Assembly: GCF_023243075.1 (NCBI RefSeq)
Contig: NZ_JALKFZ020000001.1
Span: 1 to 64,000, forward strand
From: Frankia sp. AiPa1
Lineage (GTDB): Bacteria; Actinomycetota; Actinomycetes; Frankiales; Frankiaceae
Direction: 5' to 3'
DNA length: 64,000 nt
Shown here: in pieces, positions 9,543-19,504 of the stretch
Position numbering within the stretch: the stretch's first letter is position 1
Layout of the letters: each line of letters begins with the position of its first letter
Made by a program: the position numbers and the translations under genes
Notes under the pieces: model-generated
What the model was told of the DNA's origin: nothing
Databases searched by the model: none
The model's input: the letters and a program-made list of their open reading frames with translations, nothing else

Positions 9543-10900
9543 CAGGCTTCCCTTCGGCTCCGGACCAGCGCGAGGATATCGTCGCGCAGACCGCTCATCG
9601 TCGCATCATCCGGGCCCTCGACGTTGAGCCGCAGCAACGGCTCGGTGTTGGACGGGCGCAGGTTGAACCAGGAGCCATTCGTGAAGGTGATGGTCAGCCC
9701 GTCCAGATGGTCGACGGTGTCCGCCGAGGGCGCATAGACCTTCTCCACCTCGAGCATGGCGAACGCGGCGTCGGCGATCTCCGAGTTGATCTCGCCGGAG
9801 GCGCTGTACCGGGCGTATCCGCCGAGCAGACCCGACAACGGCCCCGCCTGCTCACCGAGCGCGGCAAGGACGTGCAGGGCGGCGAGCATCCCGGAGTCGG
9901 CGCGCCAGAAGTCGCGGAAGTAGAAGTGGCCGGAGTGCTCGCCACCGAAGATCGCGCCGGTCCGGGCCATCTCCGCCTTGATGAACGAGTGGCCGACCCG
10001 GGTCCGTACCGGGACACCGCCGCGCTCGGCCACCAGCTCCGGCACGCCCCGACTGACGATCACGTTGTGAATGATCGTCCCACCCGGCTCCCGGGCAAGC
10101 TCACGATCGGCGACCAGCGCCGTGATGACCGACGGGGAGACGATCTCCCCGCGCTCGTCGACGACGAAACAGCGGTCGGCGTCGCCGTCGAAGGCAAGCC
10201 CGAGGTCGGCACCCGACTCGCGCACCGCCGCCTGCAGGTCGCGCAGGTTGGCCGGCTCGATCGGGTTGGCCTCATGGTTCGGGAAGGTGCCGTCGAGCTC
10301 GAAGTACAGCGGGATGACGGTGAGCGGCAGGCCCGCGAACGCCGCCGGGACGGTCAGCCCGCCCATGCCGTTGCCGGCGTCGACGGCGACGGTCAGCGGC
10401 CGGATGCCAGCAAGATCCACCAGGGTGCGCAGGTGGCGGACGTAGTCGGCGAGCAGGTCCCGCTCGGTGATCGAGCCGAGCCGACCGGGGCCGACGGGCA
10501 CGCCCTGCTCGACCAGCGCGCAGATCTCGGCGAGCCCGGTCTCCTGGCCGATCGGCGCGGCGCCGGCCCGGCACATCTTGATGCCGTTGTACTTCGCCGG
10601 GTTGTGCGAGGCGGTGAACATCGCACCCGGGATGTCCAGGGAACCGGCAGCGAAGTAGAGCAGGTCAGTGGACCCCAGGCCCGCCATGATGACGTCCGCG
10701 CCCTGCTGCGCCGCGCCCTGCGCGAACGCGTCGGCCAGCGGCACCGAGGACTCCCGCATGTCATGGGCCGTCACGATCCGCTCGGCGCCAAGCAGCCGCA
10801 CGAACGCGGCCCCGGTGGCGCGCGCGACGTCCACGTCGAACTCGGCCGGGACGACCCCCCGGACGTCATATGCCTTGAAGATCCGCGAGAGGTCACGCAT
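9542..10900 (-). CDS. manB: Phosphomannomutase/phosphoglucomutase
   Basis: It interconverts mannose-6-phosphate and mannose-1-phosphate in the cytoplasm, feeding GDP-mannose synthesis. All four signature loops of the alpha-D-phosphohexomutases are present: the phosphoserine loop TASHNP (Ser98), the metal loop DGDADRC, the sugar-binding loop GGEHSGH and the phosphate loop [10 protein letters not shown]. The start is placed at ATG 10900 ([15 protein letters not shown]), where the family normally begins; the frame runs further upstream but that part is not conserved in character. The 452-residue length is normal. It is the first gene of the manB-trm112-SIS operon; 239 bp separate it from DUF3499 on the same strand. 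Confidence 0.93.
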   Translation of the reverse strand: MRDLSRIFKAYDVRGVVPAEFDVDVARATGAAFVRLLGAERIVTAHDMRESSVPLADAFAQGAAQQGADVIMAGLGSTDLLYFAAGSLDIPGAMFTASHNPAKYNGIKMCRAGAAPIGQETGLAEICALVEQGVPVGPGRLGSITERDLLADYVRHLRTLVDLAGIRPLTVAVDAGNGMGGLTVPAAFAGLPLTVIPLYFELDGTFPNHEANPIEPANLRDLQAAVRESGADLGLAFDGDADRCFVVDERGEIVSPSVITALVADRELAREPGGTIIHNVIVSRGVPELVAERGGVPVRTRVGHSFIKAEMARTGAIFGGEHSGHFYFRDFWRADSGMLAALHVLAALGEQAGPLSGLLGGYARYSASGEINSEIADAAFAMLEVEKVYAPSADTVDHLDGLTITFTNGSWFNLRPSNTEPLLRLNVEGPDDATMSGLRDDILALVRSRREA

Positions 10901-11139
10901 CGGTCCCCGCCCTTCGCCTGGCTGTCCCCCACGCCGGTCGTGAGCACACCCGCCGTGACCCGACCCGTGGTGGAACCCACGGGCGAGCGAGTGCTCCGGC
11001 ACACGCGGCGCCTGCCGCCGTCCGGCACGACGATATCCGGCGCCTCCGACAGTGCCGGGGCCGGACCCGACGAGGCCCACGCCCGGGACAACGGGCGGGC
11101 ACCTCGGCCCATGGTCCGCCGCGACCCGCCCGGTTCACC

Positions 11140-11565
11140 TCAGGACGGGCTGGGTACTGCCCGCAGGTGTCCGCGCCGGCCTCCGGGACCGGGCGCGCTG
11201 CCGCCACCCTGTGGGCCGTGCGGACCAGGACCGCCGTGGGGTGGCGGCTCGGGACCACGGCGAGGCGACTCGGGCCCCCTCCGGGAGGCTTCCCGCACAG
11301 CGTCCGCGAGGGCCTCCAGGTCATCCCCGGCCACCTCGCGGCCGCCCTCGGCCGGCGCCGCCTCGACCTCTGCCTCAAGCCGGACGACGGCCCAGCCGAG
11401 AGGCACGGTGAGCCGGTCGGCATGCGTGCCACACAGGTCGTACGAGTGCGGCTCGACGTACGGAGACAGAGGCCCCAGCACCGCGGTTGATTCGGCATAG
11501 GCGTACGTGAGCGTGGCAACCGCGGCTGCCGAACAGGCCGAGCGGGAGCAGCGCCGAGGCTTCAC
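11140..11565 (-). CDS. DUF3499 family protein
   Basis: From GTG 11565 the product is 141 residues. It begins VKPRRCSRSACSAAAVATLTY and continues with the DUF3499 hallmarks YAESTAVLGPL, EPHSYDLCGTHADRLT and GWAVVRLE. The paired cysteines (CSRSAC and DLCGTH) suggest a metal-binding ribbon. The last 50 residues are Gly/Pro/Arg-rich and variable. Function is unknown, but the gene is a steady neighbour of manB and of a zincin-like gene in actinobacteria. A TACCGT hexamer lies 7 bases before the GTG with no Shine-Dalgarno between, so the message may be leaderless. Longer starts in this frame read into non-conserved sequence. Confidence 0.87.
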   Translation of the reverse strand: MKPRRCSRSACSAAAVATLTYAYAESTAVLGPLSPYVEPHSYDLCGTHADRLTVPLGWAVVRLEAEVEAAPAEGGREVAGDDLEALADAVREASRRGPESPRRGPEPPPHGGPGPHGPQGGGSAPGPGGRRGHLRAVPSPS

Positions 11566-11947
11566 GTTCCGGACGGTAGCCCCCGGAACGGACGACGGCC
11601 ACCACCTATCGTCGTGTCGCGTGACGCGAGGCTGAATCGTCACGCGTTGTCAACCGATTCATTGCGGCCCGCATCCGATCCCCCGCGCGACAGGGGTGCC
11701 TCACGGGATTTCGAGATCGTCAGGCTCATGGAACCTCCTCGGTCAGGGAGGGACTCTGGGGTGGTTCGGGTGGTTCGGGTGGTGTGGGTCCCACGGTTGC
11801 ATGGCCGGTCGCGGCCACGCGCGAGCGACCGGTCGGGGCCGACGGCCGGCGCCGGACGGACGCCCGCACGCCCCGGAAAGTGCCGAGGTGGGCAGGCGCC
11901 CGACGGAGGTCGGTCGAAGTCCCGTCCCCAAACGCTACGCTCACTGG
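11566..11947. promoter_or_regulatory. Divergent intergenic region with two leaderless-type promoters
   Basis: These 382 bp separate DUF3499 (minus) from the zincin gene (plus). On the minus strand TACCGT (11578-11573) is 7 bases from GTG 11565. On the plus strand TACGCT (11936-11941) is 6 bases from GTG 11948. Neither start has a clear ribosome-binding site. Convincing -35 boxes were not seen. A short repeat of GGTTCGGGT occurs near 11764-11785. No gene is evident in between. Confidence 0.45.
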
Positions 11948-12418
11948 GTGACCGACCTCGAGCGGTTCCCGTCGGCCGCCCAGCCGATTCGCGTCCGCCG
12001 TCGCCGCGACCGGCGCGGCCGGGGCGTGCGCGGCATGCTGCTGCCGTCCGACGTACCTGCCTACGCGACCCGCGGCGACCGCTTCGACGACTTCGTGCTG
12101 GACGCGGTGGAACACCTCGACCACCGCTGGTCGGCCGAGCTCGCAGACGTCGAGTTCGCCGTCGAGGACGTGCCGCCGATCGCGGTCGGCGACGAGGAGA
12201 TCCCACTCGCGAGATTCCAGCCGGCCACGGGAAAGGGCCGGTCAGCGACCCCGCAGCGGATCGTCGTCTACCGTCGACCGATCGAGGCCCGCACCGTCGA
12301 CAACGAGGAGCTCGCCGAGCTGGTCCTCGACGCGATCATTCACGAGGTCGCCGAGATGATGGGTGTCGACCCCGCCGTGATCGACCCCGAGGGCCACGGC
12401 TGGGGCGAGGAGGACTGA
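11948..12418 (+). CDS. Metallopeptidase (zincin-like, PF06262-type) family protein
   Basis: From GTG 11948 the product is 156 residues. It has an arginine-rich start, then FDDFVLDAVEHLDHRW, DVEFAVEDVPP and the helix LVLDAIIHEVAEMMGVDP, all typical of the actinobacterial minimal zincin family encoded beside DUF3499 and manB. The usual HExxH zinc motif appears here as HEVAE, with the second histidine replaced by glutamate, so classical protease activity is doubtful. The longer frame from 11696 is rejected because its extra N-terminus is low complexity and a leaderless -10 box sits 6 bases before GTG 11948. manA follows 54 bases later on the same strand. Confidence 0.82.
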   Translation: MTDLERFPSAAQPIRVRRRRDRRGRGVRGMLLPSDVPAYATRGDRFDDFVLDAVEHLDHRWSAELADVEFAVEDVPPIAVGDEEIPLARFQPATGKGRSATPQRIVVYRRPIEARTVDNEELAELVLDAIIHEVAEMMGVDPAVIDPEGHGWGEED

Positions 12419-12472
12419 CCGGATGGCGCCCGGTGACGGTGACCGCCGCCGCGCACATCCCCGAGGGAGATC

Positions 12473-13822
12473 GTGACCAGGAACACCCCGCCCCCGGTGC
12501 CCGTTCGTGTGCCGCCGAGGGCGCCTGAGGGCACCACCGTCCGCCCGTCCGGCGGCCACGCCGCCGATGCCGGAGCCCGGGCCAGGGCTCGCGCCCGTGT
12601 GCTGCCCCTGCGCGGCGTGAGGCAGACGTACGCCTGGGGCTCGCCGACCGCCATCCCGACCCTGCTGGGCATCCCTGCGAGCGGCGAGCCAGTCGCCGAG
12701 CTCTGGCTCGGCACGCATCCGGTGGCCCCGAGTCTGGTCGAGACCGCCGCTGGGCAGCGGCCGGCCGCCGAACTGGTGGGCGTCCTGCCGTTCCTGCTGA
12801 AGGTGCTGGCCGCCGACCGGGCGCTCTCGCTGCAGGTGCACCCGGACGCCGACCAGGCTCGGGTGGGTTTCGCGGCCGAGGAGGCGGCGGGCCTCGCCCT
12901 CGACGATCCGGCGCGCCGCTACCGGGATCCCAACCACAAGCCTGAGCTCATCGTCGCGCTGACGCCGTTCCGGGCGCTCGCGGGCATCCGCGACCCCCGG
13001 TGCACCCTCGCGGTCGTCGCCGGCTTCGGCGTGGCCGCGCTCCAGGACGCCTTCCGCCCGCTGGCCGCCGAGCCGCGCGCCGGCGCGGCCACCGTCCTGC
13101 GCACCCTGCTGACCATGCCCGCCGCCCCCGCGGACGTACTCATCGCCGAACTGGTCGCGTCCGCCACCCGCCTGCGCCACGCAGGCCCCGGTGCCGCCGG
13201 TGCCGCCGGTCATGATCTTTCTCGGGCCGCCGATCTGGTGGGCCGGCTCGCCGCGGCCCATCCGGGCGACGTCGGCATCGCGGCCGCGCTGCTGCTCAAC
13301 GACGTCACGCTGCGCCCCGGCGAGGGGTTGTTCCAGCCGGCGCGTCTGCTGCACGCCTATGTCGACGGATTGGGCCTAGAGATCATGGCCGCCTCGGACA
13401 ACGTGCTGCGCGGCGGCCTCACCCCCAAGCACATCGATGTCGACGAACTGCTGCGGACCCTGGACCCGGCGCCGAGTAACGCCCCGGTCCTGACCGCCCG
13501 CACCCTCGCCACCGGCCCCGGCGGACGGCTGCATGGCTGGGACGTCCCCGTCGCCGACTTCGCCCTGACCGAGGCCGTCTGCACCGGCGGCGAACTGCCG
13601 GTAGGCCGCCCGACGGTGCTGCTCGCCGTCGAGGGCGAGACCACGGTCCGGCTCACGGCACCAGCGGACGAGCCCGCCAACCAGGATAAGACGGACGGCG
13701 CAGCGCCGGATGGCACGGCGCCGTTCACGCTGCGTCGCGGCGAATCGGCCCTGGTGACATCCCCGGCCGACGTGACCCTTTCCGGCCACGGCCACGTGTT
13801 CCTCGCCGGCCCGGGCCGCTGA
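12473..13822 (+). CDS. manA: Mannose-6-phosphate isomerase, class I
   Basis: It converts fructose-6-phosphate to mannose-6-phosphate, the entry step to GDP-mannose. Type I PMI motifs are clear: ELWLGTHP, LSLQVHPDADQA and the zinc-site block DPNHKPEL, then in the C-terminal half the run HAYVDGLGLEIMAASDN followed by GGLTPKHID. The first ~45 residues are a Pro/Ala/Arg-rich extension; homologues usually begin near residue 45 (LPLRGVRQTYAWG). GTG 12473 has GAGGGAG about 6 bases upstream. The 449-residue length is slightly long owing to that extension and a Gly/Ala linker near 13190-13215. It converges with the DUF5719 gene. Confidence 0.92.
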   Translation: MTRNTPPPVPVRVPPRAPEGTTVRPSGGHAADAGARARARARVLPLRGVRQTYAWGSPTAIPTLLGIPASGEPVAELWLGTHPVAPSLVETAAGQRPAAELVGVLPFLLKVLAADRALSLQVHPDADQARVGFAAEEAAGLALDDPARRYRDPNHKPELIVALTPFRALAGIRDPRCTLAVVAGFGVAALQDAFRPLAAEPRAGAATVLRTLLTMPAAPADVLIAELVASATRLRHAGPGAAGAAGHDLSRAADLVGRLAAAHPGDVGIAAALLLNDVTLRPGEGLFQPARLLHAYVDGLGLEIMAASDNVLRGGLTPKHIDVDELLRTLDPAPSNAPVLTARTLATGPGGRLHGWDVPVADFALTEAVCTGGELPVGRPTVLLAVEGETTVRLTAPADEPANQDKTDGAAPDGTAPFTLRRGESALVTSPADVTLSGHGHVFLAGPGR

Positions 13823-13862
13823 CCTGGATGCGTCACCATCATGGAACCTTCGGCAACGACCA

Positions 13863-15584
13863 CTAACGGTAGGGGAGAACGGGATCGGCGACAGCCGATG
13901 GCGCGTCCAGCAGTCGGGGCGCGCCGCGCAACGGGACGACGGCGGACAGGATGCGGGGCAGCACAGGCAGCCTCCCCAATCGCGCAGACGCTGACGGCGG
14001 CCCATCGGCCGGCGGCCCATCGGCCGACGGCATGGCTCCGGCGATGACGGTGGCGACCAACGGGCCACCGGTGGCCTCCAGCCGGCCGGCGGGTGGCCGC
14101 GACCGTTGCGACACCACCGCGACCGTGCCGGCCTCCAGCCGCACGGGGTTGCCGTCCACCCGGGAGGTGACCGGGCCGAGCGGCGCGGTGAGGACCAGAG
14201 CGCCGGCGGCGCCCGCGGGCACGGGTGGCACAGTGACGACGGCGTCCGGTGCGGTGCCGGCGCCGCCGGCCGGGCCGTCCGGGTCGGTCAGGCCGACGCC
14301 GCGGCCATAGCCGTCGAGGCCCTGCCGGCCGGACGACGGCTCGATGCGGGTGGCGCCCGCCCAGGTCCGCACGCCCGTCCATCCCGAGGCCACCCCCAGT
14401 TCCGCGAGGACAGGCTCGCCGAGCCCGAGCCCACCTACCTCGCCGGCCCCGGCCGCCGGCCCGATCTCAGACCCTGGTACGGAGCCAGCGCCGGACGCGG
14501 AGCCGGACGCCGAGCCGACCGACTCGACCAGCACGGCGCTCGCCAGCCCCACCGGCAACGGCACCGGGACGGAGATCGTCCCCGCGGCCGGGACACGGAC
14601 CGCGGCGAACCCGGGTGGGGTGTGTGGGCCGGCCGGAGTAAGCACGCTGACCCGGACCGTCGCGGACCGTCCTGGCGCCGCGAGGACGAGGACGGTGTCA
14701 GGAACGGGCGGGCCTGGCGGAACGACCAGCCCGCCGAGCACCAGGCGCCGGGCCGGCGGCGCTGTGGCGGGTACGAGTCGCGGGGCGGTGAACGGACCGC
14801 CAGTGCTCGACCTGTCGACCATCCAGGCGAGCAGGCGCCCGGTGCGCACCTGGACGTCCACGGCGGTCATCGCGGCCTCCGGCGCGAGGGCGGCTAGTCG
14901 GCGCACGACCGCGTGGCCAGCCGCCACGGTGATGTTCTGGGTGGGCCCGACCGGTCCGTCGGTGAGAACACGCACGGTGGCCTGGGCGGGTACGCCGGCG
15001 AGATTCGCGAGGACGATCAGCGGGTCACGCCCGGCCATGGTGGACGGCCCGGCGAACCAGGTGCGCGCCCGCGGCGGCGTGCATCCGACCAGGGCGGGGC
15101 CGGCGCCGTCCCCGCCAACGGTCACCATCGCGGACAGGCCCGCGGCCGAGGCGTCCCGGCCGGACACCGTTCGCGCTCCCGTGCCGCCTCGCTCCTGCGG
15201 CGCCAGGCGGAGCCATCCCTCACCACGCTGGACGGGAACCGGGACGCCGCCCGAGGTCGCCGGCGACACCCGCACGTGCCCGTCCAGGGCACCGCCGAGG
15301 ACGACGTCGAGCCGGGCGGAGCCGGGCAGCAACGGTGAGTGCGCGCCCGGTTGGACGAGGGTCGGGTCCGGGCAGGCGATCCGCGCCGCCGTGATCGGCA
15401 CTCGGGCAGGCGCTGACGGATCGGCGCCCTCGTCGACGAGGAAGGCGCCGCCCAGACCCACGACGGCCAGCGGTATGACCGTGCGCGCCGCGATCCGCCC
15501 CACGAGCAACCGGTCACCTGGTGACCGCCTCGGGGATGTGTGACGGTGCGCGCCTTCACCGGCGGACGGGTGGACGCTCATCAT
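13863..15584 (-). CDS. DUF5719 family secreted or membrane-anchored protein
   Basis: This 573-residue protein has one N-terminal hydrophobic segment (RTVIPLAVVGLGGAFLVD, about residues 34-51) and an extracytoplasmic beta-rich body full of Val, Gly, Pro and Thr. This matches DUF5719, a family found in actinobacteria next to a large membrane glycosyltransferase and a whiB gene. Its ATG overlaps the stop of that glycosyltransferase (ATGA, 15581-15584), so the two are translationally coupled and probably act together at the envelope. Function is unknown. A Ser/Gly-rich linker near 14470-14540 contains short repeats. Confidence 0.8.
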   Translation of the reverse strand: MMSVHPSAGEGAHRHTSPRRSPGDRLLVGRIAARTVIPLAVVGLGGAFLVDEGADPSAPARVPITAARIACPDPTLVQPGAHSPLLPGSARLDVVLGGALDGHVRVSPATSGGVPVPVQRGEGWLRLAPQERGGTGARTVSGRDASAAGLSAMVTVGGDGAGPALVGCTPPRARTWFAGPSTMAGRDPLIVLANLAGVPAQATVRVLTDGPVGPTQNITVAAGHAVVRRLAALAPEAAMTAVDVQVRTGRLLAWMVDRSSTGGPFTAPRLVPATAPPARRLVLGGLVVPPGPPVPDTVLVLAAPGRSATVRVSVLTPAGPHTPPGFAAVRVPAAGTISVPVPLPVGLASAVLVESVGSASGSASGAGSVPGSEIGPAAGAGEVGGLGLGEPVLAELGVASGWTGVRTWAGATRIEPSSGRQGLDGYGRGVGLTDPDGPAGGAGTAPDAVVTVPPVPAGAAGALVLTAPLGPVTSRVDGNPVRLEAGTVAVVSQRSRPPAGRLEATGGPLVATVIAGAMPSADGPPADGPPSASARLGRLPVLPRILSAVVPLRGAPRLLDAPSAVADPVLPYR

Positions 15585-18500
15585 GGCCGTCCGGCCAGAC
15601 GCGACCGGATGCCGACCGCGGCGGCGGCGAGCAGCAGCAGGGCCAGCGCCCCGCCCTGCACCAGGGCCCGCACGTGCGCGCCGCTGTCGTCCCGGTCGAA
15701 CCGGATCTGGCTACCGGCGGGCGCGTCGGTGGGCAGATGGAACCCCGCGGCCCAGCCCCACGCGGTGAACGACGGCAACGGTCGCCCGTTGGACCGGGCT
15801 CGCCAGCCGGTCCCCGCCGGCACGGCCAGGACCAGGTCATGCCCCCGATCACGCCCGGCGGCGGACGTCCGGGCCGAACCCGGACGTGACACCGCTGCCG
15901 GGCCCGGCAGCCGTCCGTCGGCTGGCAGCGGTCGGGCCGAAGCCGGCGCGAGCGGGAGCCCGCCCGCGCCCGGCGCCCTCACGGACGGCTCGGCGTCCAC
16001 GACGAAGGCGGTGGATCCGTCTGGCGTGACCGGCCGCGTGCCGACGGCCGGGGTGCCGGGCAGTTCGGTGGGGCGCCACAGCAGCAGGCCTGGGCGGGTT
16101 CGGTCACGAATCAGGGCGGCGCTGGCGTCCAGACGGGCCACGAGGGTGGGGGACGCATCCGTCGCGGGCACGCCCACGGCGGTGACGCCGAGCAACGGTA
16201 GCCAGCCACCCGCCCGGGCCGATCCGCTGGACAGACCGGTCACGACGGCGGCGAGGAAGTCGGCAGCTTGCCGTCGCGGCGGAACCAGGCCGGCCGGATA
16301 GCGCCCGACGGCACCGTCGGCCACGTTGGTGGACAGAGCGAACCGGACGAGACCAGAACGCTCCGAGCGGTCCAGGAGCAGCAGGCGCGATCCGGCGGGT
16401 TCGGTCCGGGTCCGGGCGAGGATGGCCCGGGCCACCGCCGAGGTGTCCCGGGCCGGCCAGTCGGCGTTGCCGGACCAGACCGCCAGTGCCCCCGAGGCAC
16501 CGCCGTCGGACGTGTCGTCCCGCGGGCCGCCTGCCACCGGGCTGTCCGCGGCCGGGTGACCCGGGTCGACGATGCCGGGATCCGCGCCCGCCCCCGGCGA
16601 TCCGTCGACGGCGGCGACGGCCTTGGCGGCAGGATCGACGCTGGTGCCGGCGCGCAGCCAGGACGTCGGGCCGCCGCGCCAGGCCGAGCCGGTGGCGATC
16701 CGATCCGCGGCGAGCGCGGCCGGGCCAGTGAGTATCAGGGTGCTCATCGGCAGCGCGGTCAGCCAGGCGAACCGCTCGCGTCTCGCCCGGCCGGATCCCT
16801 GCCGCCCGCTTTCATGCCGGCCCGCTGCCCGCCCGCTGGGTTCCCCGCGGCCGGGGCTCAGCGCGAACGAGGCGGCGGCCAGCAGCGCGCCGGCCAGCAC
16901 AAGCCCGTACTGGGGCGCGGCCCACCAGGCCTGCGCCCCAGCGCCCCCGCGCCCGACGCCGACGGCCCACCGCGGCGTGACCAGCACGTCCGCCAGCCCG
17001 AGCAGGAGCAGCATCCAGCCGATCCCGGCCGCCCGCCGAGCCGTCGCGGTCGCCCGCCACCACCCCACCAGCCAGCAGACCACGCACACCGCCAGGAAGC
17101 CGACCAGCGCCGACTTCGGCCGCGTCCCGGCACCCGCCAGCAGGCCCAGGGCCGGTCGCGGCACAGCGGCCAGCGTCCGCGCCGGTTCCGCCCCCAGGCC
17201 GGCCGGCAGCACCGCGAGCAGCGGGACGATCGACGTGGCGAGCGCCACGCCCACATCCGGCAGGCGTGACCGACGCGCGAACAGCGCCGCCACGAGCAGC
17301 CCCGCCCAGGCCGGGCCGGCCAGCGGCGGGGCGCACGCGACCATGACGGTCAGGCTCACCGCGAGCCTGAGCGCGGCCCACGGCCGCGCCCAGGTATCCC
17401 GCGCCGCACCCGGTTCACGGCCATCGGGTTCGCGGCCATCAGGTTCACGGCCATCGGGTTCGCGCAGCACCTCGTCGACGTGCGCGAGCACGAGCGGAAG
17501 AAGGACCAGCGCGCCGACGGTGTCGACCCGGCCGGCGAGCACCGCACCAGTCAGCGCCGGATTCAGCGCATACGCGGCGGCCAGCGCGCACCGCAGGGCC
17601 GGACGCATCCGGGCCCGACGCCTCCTGACCGAACTCCTCCCGGCCGCACGGCCCCCGTCCCGACGAGGCACGACCGGCTGGGTCGCGGCCGCACCGGACG
17701 TGAGCTGCCCGGACGTGAGCCGTCCGAGCGCACGATGGGCCGACCAGCCGGCCAGGGCCGGACCCGCGGCGAGCACCAACCAGCTGGCCGCCGCCGTCCG
17801 ACCGCCGAGCAGACTCGCGACGGCCGCGACCAGCGCGACGGCCGGCGGCACCGGCTGCCCCCCGTCCAGCGGCCCGCCCAGCCCGCGCACGTGTCCAGAC
17901 CAGAGCGCCGACCACAGTTCGCCGACGTCCGAGGGCAGCGGCAACCCGGCTCCGAGGGCATCCACCGGCATACCCCGCATCGCCACCACGCCGAGGACAC
18001 CGAGCAGCGCGACAAGCACGGCCACCGGACGTCCGGACGTGCCCGGCCCAAGGAGATTCGGCCCGAGGACATCCGGCCCGAGGGGTATGGCCGCCGCGGG
18101 GGTGGCCAGTTCGGGGACGGTCGGGGGACCGGTCGGGGACATCGTCGGGACGGCGGGAGATGCCGGGATGGCGGGGAACACCGTCGGGGCGGCGGTGGCG
18201 CGCGAGAGTGGGCGATCACGCGAGAGTGGACGATCAGTGGCGATGCGCGGGTTGGGGATCGCAACGGCGGCGGGCCTGGCGCGGGTCACGGCGGGGGCGC
18301 TGGACACCGAGCGGCGCGACCGACGTCGAGGGAACAGCGAGCGGATGGCCCGCGCGGGCACGGCCCGGGTGCGCGCCGTACGACGACGGATCCGCAGCAC
18401 CACCCGAGGCCGTCCCAGAACGAGTACGGGCAGCGCGAGCTCGCGTGCGGCGGCCCGGGTGCGGCCGATCGCCAGCAGCCGCGCCGCCCGGGCCAGCGCA

Positions 18501-19495
18501 CCGAGCGCCAAGGCGGCCACGGCGGGTGCGAGCAGCACCGGCGTCGTGTGCGCGAGCCTGATCCGCAGGGCGGCGACCCGCTCGGCCCGGGGCGACTCGG
18601 CCGGCCCCCGGCCTGCCCGCAGGCCACCGCCTGCCGGCAACTCCCCGCCGGAGAGAAGTTCGCCGCCGGAGAGAAGTTCGCCGCCCGAGAGCAGCTCCCC
18701 GCCCGGCGCCAGACTGCTCCCGACCGGCACGGCGAGGACCGCGGTGGGGACCACGACGGTGCGCAGTCCCGCGCGGGCAGCACGCCAGCCCAGATCGAGG
18801 TCGTGGCCGGCGTCGAGGTCCGGATCGAGGCCGTCGAGGCGCCGCCAGGCCCAGGAGCGGGCCAGCAGCCCCCGGCAGGAGACGGCGAGAACATCCCGCA
18901 CGCCGTCGTGCTGGCCATCGTCCGGCTCCCCGGCACGGATACCGGTCCGGCGCCGACCGGCACGGTCCACGCTCACGCCCGTTTCCAGCACGACCGGCTC
19001 CGCGGCAAGGGTGCACAGCTTGGGGCCGAGCAGGGCCGCGCCAGGGTCGATCCGCGCATAGGCCAGCAGGGTGCGCAGGGTGTCCGGCGCGGGAACGGCG
19101 CTGTCGTCGAGCAGCCACACGTATCCGCCGGGAGGCGGGCCGCCGACCTGGTCGAGCGCGGCGGTGACCGCCCGGCCAAGCGGGGTACCAGCCGGCTGGG
19201 CGAGCACCGTGGGCGACGCCGGCCCGGGTGGGTCGATGCCCACGTACACGTCGACGACGAGGAGCCGCACCGCGTCATCGAGAACCTGGGCATCGGGCAT
19301 CCGGGCGCTCCAGCCGTTGGCCGCCGCTCCGGCGGCATATGCCGCCCGGCCGACATGTGCGCGGCGCCCATGCACGCACACCACCACGACCGGCACCACC
19401 TCCGGCGTGCTGCCCACCGGGCCAGCGGGTTCTGGCCGACCGTCGGCGGCGCGCAGCGCGGCCGGGCCGCTCATCCCCCGCCGGACTTCTCCCAC
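15581..19495 (-). CDS. Giant membrane glycosyltransferase, family 2
   Basis: This 1304-residue protein has an N-terminal GT2 domain (about 30-270) with WLLDDSAVPAPDTL as the acidic metal-binding region, LGPKLCTL, and DGLDPDLDAGHDLDLGWR as the conserved ED-type segment. At least ten hydrophobic helices follow, then an extracytoplasmic C-terminal domain with a final helix (ALLLLAAAAVGIRSRLAG). It probably transfers a sugar to an envelope glycan. GTG 19495 is the longest start; ATG 19474 (MSGPAALRAADG) is in frame with a G-rich stretch before it and is equally likely. Linkers carry in-frame tandem repeats (17414-17464 and 18642-18706). It lies between whiB and DUF5719. Confidence 0.82.
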   Translation of the reverse strand: MGEVRRGMSGPAALRAADGRPEPAGPVGSTPEVVPVVVVCVHGRRAHVGRAAYAAGAAANGWSARMPDAQVLDDAVRLLVVDVYVGIDPPGPASPTVLAQPAGTPLGRAVTAALDQVGGPPPGGYVWLLDDSAVPAPDTLRTLLAYARIDPGAALLGPKLCTLAAEPVVLETGVSVDRAGRRRTGIRAGEPDDGQHDGVRDVLAVSCRGLLARSWAWRRLDGLDPDLDAGHDLDLGWRAARAGLRTVVVPTAVLAVPVGSSLAPGGELLSGGELLSGGELLSGGELPAGGGLRAGRGPAESPRAERVAALRIRLAHTTPVLLAPAVAALALGALARAARLLAIGRTRAAARELALPVLVLGRPRVVLRIRRRTARTRAVPARAIRSLFPRRRSRRSVSSAPAVTRARPAAVAIPNPRIATDRPLSRDRPLSRATAAPTVFPAIPASPAVPTMSPTGPPTVPELATPAAAIPLGPDVLGPNLLGPGTSGRPVAVLVALLGVLGVVAMRGMPVDALGAGLPLPSDVGELWSALWSGHVRGLGGPLDGGQPVPPAVALVAAVASLLGGRTAAASWLVLAAGPALAGWSAHRALGRLTSGQLTSGAAATQPVVPRRDGGRAAGRSSVRRRRARMRPALRCALAAAYALNPALTGAVLAGRVDTVGALVLLPLVLAHVDEVLREPDGREPDGREPDGREPGAARDTWARPWAALRLAVSLTVMVACAPPLAGPAWAGLLVAALFARRSRLPDVGVALATSIVPLLAVLPAGLGAEPARTLAAVPRPALGLLAGAGTRPKSALVGFLAVCVVCWLVGWWRATATARRAAGIGWMLLLLGLADVLVTPRWAVGVGRGGAGAQAWWAAPQYGLVLAGALLAAASFALSPGRGEPSGRAAGRHESGRQGSGRARRERFAWLTALPMSTLILTGPAALAADRIATGSAWRGGPTSWLRAGTSVDPAAKAVAAVDGSPGAGADPGIVDPGHPAADSPVAGGPRDDTSDGGASGALAVWSGNADWPARDTSAVARAILARTRTEPAGSRLLLLDRSERSGLVRFALSTNVADGAVGRYPAGLVPPRRQAADFLAAVVTGLSSGSARAGGWLPLLGVTAVGVPATDASPTLVARLDASAALIRDRTRPGLLLWRPTELPGTPAVGTRPVTPDGSTAFVVDAEPSVRAPGAGGLPLAPASARPLPADGRLPGPAAVSRPGSARTSAAGRDRGHDLVLAVPAGTGWRARSNGRPLPSFTAWGWAAGFHLPTDAPAGSQIRFDRDDSGAHVRALVQGGALALLLLAAAAVGIRSRLAGRP
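17414..17464. repeat. 15-bp in-frame tandem repeat (about 3.4 copies)
   Basis: Three near-identical 15-base units (TTCACGGCCATCGGG and the variant TTCGCGGCCATCAGG) plus part of a fourth. On the coding strand they read as repeated PDGRE-type residues in a linker of the giant GT2. Confidence 0.8.
18642..18706. repeat. 18-bp in-frame tandem repeat (about 3.5 copies)
   Basis: Copies of an 18-base unit (TCGCCGCCGGAGAGAAGT with small changes) at 18642, 18660, 18678 and part at 18696. They encode LLSGGE repeats in the giant GT2, just after its catalytic domain. Confidence 0.85.
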
Positions 19496-19504
19496 CGACC
19501 CGGG

